Shown here: piece after piece, positions 30,462 to 33,392 of the stretch
Numbering within the stretch: position 1 is the stretch's first letter
Layout of the letters: each line of letters begins with the position of its first letter
From: DATGMB01 sp035293845
Lineage (GTDB): Bacteria; Acidobacteriota; Terriglobia; Bryobacterales; Bryobacteraceae
Length of the DNA stretch: 33,392 nucleotides
Direction of reading: 5' to 3'
Assembly (NCBI GenBank): GCA_035293845.1
Contig: DATGMB010000144.1
Span: 1-33,392 of the forward strand
Notes under the pieces: model-generated
What the model was told of the DNA's origin: nothing
Seen by the model: only the letters and a program-made list of their open reading frames with translations
Databases searched by the model: none
Translations under genes and position numbers: made by a program

Positions 30462-31169
30462 CTACCGCTGCAGCAGCTCGGGCTTCACTCCCGGAGGAAG
30501 TTTGAGCTTCACGTCCGCGTCGGAAAGGTTCGGATTGATGCGCATGTGCGTGTACGTGATCAGGTTGTAGCTCTTGCCCGGCTGGTACATCTTCTGCTGG
30601 ATGGCGATCCCCGTCGCGTCCGAGATCCACAGCTCGAATTTCGGGAATTGCGCCGCCAGCTCCGCCGATTTCGGCGTCAGTTCGAGCCGCGTCGTGTCCT
30701 GCCCGTCGATCTTCTCCGGCCCGCCGATCTCCACCTTGTACGCTTCCTGCATCTCGCGCGACGTGCTGCCGAAGCCCAGCTTCAGAAACTGCTCCATTTG
30801 CGCGCGATGCGAGCGGCCGAAATCGTACTGCTGGGCGGTGTTCGATTTCGGATAGTAAATCAGCACCTTCGAGCCCGAAATCTCCACCTGCTTGGCATCC
30901 GGCGGATTGAAATCGAGCAGCATGCGCAGATCGTGCGGCTTCGGAAGCCTCACCTTGATCGATCCGGTGCTCACGTCCTCCTCGTCGATCGCGCCCTCGT
31001 GGGCGACCCGTTTCATGTCCGCCATGAGACCTTTGAATTTTGCGGCCGCCTGGTCCATGCGCTGAAATACAGCCTCGGGCGATTGATCAGCAGCCGAAGC
31101 GCCAAACGCCAGCCACAGGGCTCCCGCCAGCGTAATCCACCTCACAAGGCGGTGCTTACAAAAATACAT
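30462..31169 (-). CDS. LolA-like outer-membrane lipoprotein carrier protein
   Basis: A 235-residue exported protein with a signal peptide (ending AFGASA, residues 21-26). The mature part has the LolA-type beginning PEAVFQRMDQAAAKFKGLMA, SGSKVLIYYPKSNTAQQYDF, KFELWISDATGIAIQQKMYQ and a C-terminal DVKLKLPPGVKPELLQR. LolA carries lipoproteins across the periplasm; divergent family members carry lipids or glycolipids. E. coli LolA has about 180 mature residues; this has about 210. AGAGGAG lies nine bases before the ATG, a good ribosome-binding site. It sits between a small membrane protein and the HGSNAT-like acyltransferase; the unit lacks LolB or LolCDE, so this may not be the housekeeping LolA. 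Confidence 0.85.
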   Translation of the reverse strand: MYFCKHRLVRWITLAGALWLAFGASAADQSPEAVFQRMDQAAAKFKGLMADMKRVAHEGAIDEEDVSTGSIKVRLPKPHDLRMLLDFNPPDAKQVEISGSKVLIYYPKSNTAQQYDFGRSHRAQMEQFLKLGFGSTSREMQEAYKVEIGGPEKIDGQDTTRLELTPKSAELAAQFPKFELWISDATGIAIQQKMYQPGKSYNLITYTHMRINPNLSDADVKLKLPPGVKPELLQR

Positions 31170-31184
31170 CGGTTGTGACTCCTC

Positions 31185-31517
31185 TTACCGGGCGAACACC
31201 AGGTAACCGAGCAGCTCGCCTTCGGAATCGAGAATCGGCTCGACCCGCGTCACGGCCAGCCTCGGATTGCCGGCTTCCGCGCGCACACGCGCGGCCAGCT
31301 TTTCCCAACGTTCTCTCTCCGTAAGATGTTCGAGCTGCCCCGGCGGTACGAAAAATCCACCCGGGACGGCGGCGATCGTCTTCGCCTGCTGCGTGCGCGG
31401 CCAATCGCGGAACCAGGCGCGAGGCGTCAGGAATAGGAACGCGAGGATGATCCCCACCATCACGTCATACTGCCAGCTTCCGCGCTTGTAATCCCAAAGG
31501 ATGAACCGCTTGAGCAT
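31185..31517 (-). CDS. small hypothetical membrane protein
   Basis: 110 residues from ATG 31517 (MLKRFILWDYKRGSWQYDVM), chosen over a GTG at 31553 that adds 12 residues without a clear ribosome-binding site. One hydrophobic helix (VMVGIILAFLFL, about 19-30) follows a positively charged start, so the N-terminus is probably inside and the rest periplasmic. The soluble part includes IAAVPGGFFVPPGQLEHLTE and a C-terminal LAVTRVEPILDSEGELLGYL. No family is recognised. It ends 15 bp before the LolA-like gene on the same strand and probably heads that cluster. TAGAAT lies at complement 31537-31532, 14 bases from the ATG. Confidence 0.7.
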   Translation of the reverse strand: MLKRFILWDYKRGSWQYDVMVGIILAFLFLTPRAWFRDWPRTQQAKTIAAVPGGFFVPPGQLEHLTERERWEKLAARVRAEAGNPRLAVTRVEPILDSEGELLGYLVFAR

Positions 31518-31655
31518 CTGGTTGATACCCCATTCTAACAGGTCGGGATGCACGCCACCCGCGCGAAAAGGGGCCCTTCCGAGCCATTAGCCGAAGTTAG
31601 CCCGCCTCGCGCCCCGCCACCGCCCACCCCACCGCCGAAGCCGCACCGATGGCCG

Positions 31656-31673
31656 CCCCAACCCCCAGTCCCC
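31656..31673 (-). repeat. G-run repeat directly after truB
   Basis: Plus strand CCCC-AA-CCCCC-AGT-CCCC; on the minus strand it lies one base after the truB stop (31675-31677). It resembles the element at 27324-27349 but has one run less. It may mark the 3' end of truB. Confidence 0.45.
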
Positions 31674-31674
31674 G

Positions 31675-32556
31675 CTACAGAACCACCACCGGATGGTACA
31701 AATTCGGCAGCACCGCCTGCCCGATCGCCACCAGCTCCCCCTTACCCGTAACCGCCTTTACGTGCCGGGCTCCCGGCTGCCCCCGGAACGGCGACGCGGG
31801 AAAGTTGCGCCCATTCCGGATCTGCCCGGCCGTCAGTTCATCCACGAACACGCTCGGCATGCCCGGCAGCATGCTCCCCGCCGGCACCAGGGCATCGATC
31901 AGCCGCTCTTCCTCCGCCAGCGCCGCCAGTTGCTCCAGCGTGCGCGCCTGCGCGATCGTGAACTCCCCGCTCGCCGTGCGGCGCAGGTGGTCCAGGTGCG
32001 CGCCGCAGCCCAGCGCCTGCCCCAGGTCGTGCGCGATCGACCGCATATACGTGCCCCCGGAGCAGTGCACCCGCAGCCGCGCCAGCGGGCCGCTTAATTC
32101 GACCAGCGTCAGCTCGTACACCTCGACCCGCACCGGCTCGAGCGCCACTTCCACCGCCGCCCGGGCCAGCTCGTAAGCGCGCCGCCCGCCGACTTTCTTC
32201 GCCGAGACCGGCGGCGGCGTTTGCAGGAATTCGCCCCGGAATCGTTCCAGCGCGGCCTCCAGCTCGCCCGCGTCGATCGTCACTTCGCGCGCCGGCCCCG
32301 TCGGCTCGCCCTCGCGGTCGTACGTGACGGTCGCCCAGCCGAACCGCACCGTCCCTTCGTAAATCTTGTCGCTGCGCGTGTAGAACTGCGCCAGCCGCGT
32401 GGCCCGCCCGACGACCAGCGGCAGCACTCCGGTGGCAATCGGGTCCAGCGTCCCCAGGTGCCCCACCTTCTTCGTCTTCGCGATGCGGCGAAACTTTCCC
32501 ACCACATCGTGAGAGGTCCAACCCTCCGGTTTGTCGACTACGATGGCTCCGTCCAA
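31675..32556 (-). CDS. truB: tRNA pseudouridine-55 synthase TruB
   Basis: 293 residues. TruB converts uridine 55 to pseudouridine in the T-loop of most tRNAs. The start MDGAIVVDKPEGWTSHDVVG is the normal TruB opening and begins with TTG at 32556; no ATG or GTG fits. The catalytic Asp38 lies in HLGTLDPIATGVLPL. Other family segments are DKIYEGTVRFGWATVTYDRE, PPPVSAKKVGGRRAYELAR and CSGGTYMRSIAHDLGQALG. A PUA-like C-terminal part (about 230-290) is present. On the minus strand CACAAT lies six bases before the TTG, and AAAGG is too close to the start to act normally. It is often next to rbfA or ribF, but no such gene is here. Confidence 0.97.
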   Translation of the reverse strand: MDGAIVVDKPEGWTSHDVVGKFRRIAKTKKVGHLGTLDPIATGVLPLVVGRATRLAQFYTRSDKIYEGTVRFGWATVTYDREGEPTGPAREVTIDAGELEAALERFRGEFLQTPPPVSAKKVGGRRAYELARAAVEVALEPVRVEVYELTLVELSGPLARLRVHCSGGTYMRSIAHDLGQALGCGAHLDHLRRTASGEFTIAQARTLEQLAALAEEERLIDALVPAGSMLPGMPSVFVDELTAGQIRNGRNFPASPFRGQPGARHVKAVTGKGELVAIGQAVLPNLYHPVVVL

Positions 32557-32644
32557 GCCTTTATTGTGACAGACGGGTTGTGGTGTCTGCCGGCACCTCG
32601 GCCGTCAACGGTGCGGGCCGTGTGCGGTGACGCGAACGCTTTCT

Positions 32645-33052
32645 CTAAACACGTTCAATAGCGTCGCAAACCCCTTTGAAGGCGTCTGCTAAGACCCGCT
32701 GCACACATTGCAACAAAGTGGGCGGGATGAACGGCTTTCTCAAGAACGCTTCGCGGACGTTTTCCTTGGAAATGATGTTGGCCGTTTCGCCGGACATGAC
32801 GATGATCTTGATGTCCGGCCGTTCTCTCCGAACCCGTTCCGCAAGGGTCACACCGTCCATCCGGGGCATTCGCACGTCCGTCAGTAATAAATCGATCCGG
32901 TGGCGAAAGCCTTCGCAGATCTCCAGCGCTTCCTGTCCGTCATTCGCCGTGAGAACGGCGTAACCTTCCTTGGACAACATCAGGCGAATGAGGTTTCGTA
33001 CGATAGGGTCGTCTTCCGCCACAAGAATCACGGTCTCGCTGGGTGTGGCCAT
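32645..33052 (-). CDS. stand-alone response-regulator receiver (CheY-like)
   Basis: 135 residues, a single receiver with no output domain. It has Asp14-Asp15 (VAEDDPIVR), phosphoacceptor Asp59 (LLLTDVRMPRMDG), Ser87 (IVMSGET) and Lys107 (FLRKPF), so phosphorylation should work. Such proteins relay phosphoryl groups or bind targets directly. The sequence type (VILVAEDDPIVRNLIRLML) is close to receivers found in hybrid kinases of soil bacteria. No kinase is adjacent; candidate partners in the window are the two kinases at 16063 and 22835, without evidence. ATG 33052 has no strong ribosome-binding site. The next gene upstream is read from the other strand. Confidence 0.93.
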   Translation of the reverse strand: MATPSETVILVAEDDPIVRNLIRLMLSKEGYAVLTANDGQEALEICEGFRHRIDLLLTDVRMPRMDGVTLAERVRRERPDIKIIVMSGETANIISKENVREAFLRKPFIPPTLLQCVQRVLADAFKGVCDAIERV

Positions 33053-33231
33053 CGCAATCGGCCATCACGTTCCTCTCCAAAGCGAGCACCATCACGCAAA
33101 ATCGAAAAATATATCGCCTCCGTTTCCAATCAGTTCCGCCAGCCGAATTTCGGAGTCCAGCCCCCTCCTGTGCTTCACTCAATCCCGTAACGGCCAGCCG
33201 CCCGGCCCCGCGTGCTCCATCGAGCCCGTAG

Positions 33232-33251
33232 GGGCCGGCCACGGCCGGCCC
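33232..33251. repeat. GGCCGGCC intergenic palindrome
   Basis: GGGCCGGCC (33232-33240) and GGCCGGCCC (33243-33251) are reverse complements around two bases. The 228-bp gap between the receiver and the next gene is otherwise free of recognisable sites. A related ACGGCCGGCCCG occurs at 15973-15984 upstream of the hybrid kinase. Confidence 0.4.
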
Positions 33252-33280
33252 GGACTCCAATCTTTTACGAAAGGCTGACT

Positions 33281-33392
33281 ATGCCAACCGAAGCTCAAAT
33301 CGCCGCCAACCGCCGCAATGCGCTCAAATCCACCGGCCCCCGCACCGCGGCCGGCAAAGCCGTCTCCTCCATGAACGCCCTCAAATCCGGCC
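33281..33392 (+). CDS. STGPRT-motif hypothetical protein, N-terminal part (3' end outside window)
   Basis: The first 37 codons of a protein starting MPTEAQIAANRRNALKSTGP, followed by RTAAGKAVSSMNALKSG. This opening (ANRRNALKSTGP-R/K-T...GK...S..NALK.G) is found in a large family of unknown function in acidobacteria, planctomycetes and others, often in several copies per genome. GAAAGG (33269-33274) is a good ribosome-binding site six bases before the ATG. The rest of the protein is not in the window. Confidence 0.85.
   Translation, partial: MPTEAQIAANRRNALKSTGPRTAAGKAVSSMNALKSG

Noticed and set aside
1..33392. CRISPR array, prophage, insertion sequence or tRNA
   Set aside because: No regularly spaced direct repeats, transposase or phage genes, or tRNA-like cloverleaf sequences were seen by eye; a tRNA scan could not be run.

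Overview
The window looks like chromosomal DNA of an acidobacterium, most likely of the Solibacter/Bryobacter branch. Evidence: uniformly GC-rich codon use; a member of the TIGR03435 family (20791-21603), which is strongly expanded in Candidatus Solibacter; an exported HAF-repeat protein with a PEP-CTERM-like tail; a TPR/TolB-like protein with an N-terminal module common in acidobacteria; and a YncE-type propeller typical of these genomes. This assignment is inference from gene content. No rRNA, tRNA, CRISPR array, insertion sequence or phage gene was seen.

Layout. 1-1557: the end of an acyl-CoA dehydrogenase, an exported LolA-like protein and a small CDGSH iron-sulfur protein. 1638-9306: an MdtABC-like efflux operon with one lipoprotein adaptor and two tandem RND permeases, but no TolC-type outer-membrane partner. 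9313-9968: a Phd/PIN toxin-antitoxin pair with a near-perfect palindrome over the antitoxin start. 10010-11542: an MscS-type channel. 11778-14679: the HAF/PEP-CTERM protein followed by the TPR protein. 14702-15927: a MEDS-domain sensor protein and a gamma-glutamylcyclotransferase with overlapping ends. 16063-18048: a PAS-PAS hybrid histidine kinase. 18038-20737: Mrp ATPase, GNAT acetyltransferase and a divergent membrane-anchored metallophosphoesterase. 20791-22720: TIGR03435 protein and YncE-like propeller, convergent around a hairpin repeat. 22835-25698: a membrane histidine kinase interrupted by one in-frame TAA, then a REC-HPt-REC regulator. 25777-27270: a Ycf46-like AAA+ ATPase. 27403-29171: a sugar isomerase-like/NAD-epimerase pair sharing ATGA. 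29210-31517: a minus-strand cluster with a small membrane protein, a LolA-like protein, an HGSNAT-like membrane acyltransferase and a possible 40-residue ORF. 31675-33052: truB and a lone receiver. 33281-end: the start of an STGPRT-motif protein.

Themes. Much of the window concerns the cell envelope (efflux, mechanosensing, LolA-like proteins, a membrane acyltransferase, a surface-anchored repeat protein) and signalling (two kinases, a phosphorelay regulator, a lone receiver, a MEDS sensor). The most notable non-gene pattern is that about nine genes have a TANNNT hexamer ending 6-9 nt before the start codon, mostly without a usable Shine-Dalgarno site, which suggests leaderless transcription. 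There are also dispersed intergenic repeats: a CTCTGCG-type element (two copies), a G-run element able to form a G-quadruplex (three related copies) and a GGCCGGCC palindrome. I did not find a clearly new multi-gene system. The best candidates for something undescribed are the LolA-like/HGSNAT-like cluster and the co-translated MEDS/GGCT pair facing a hybrid kinase.
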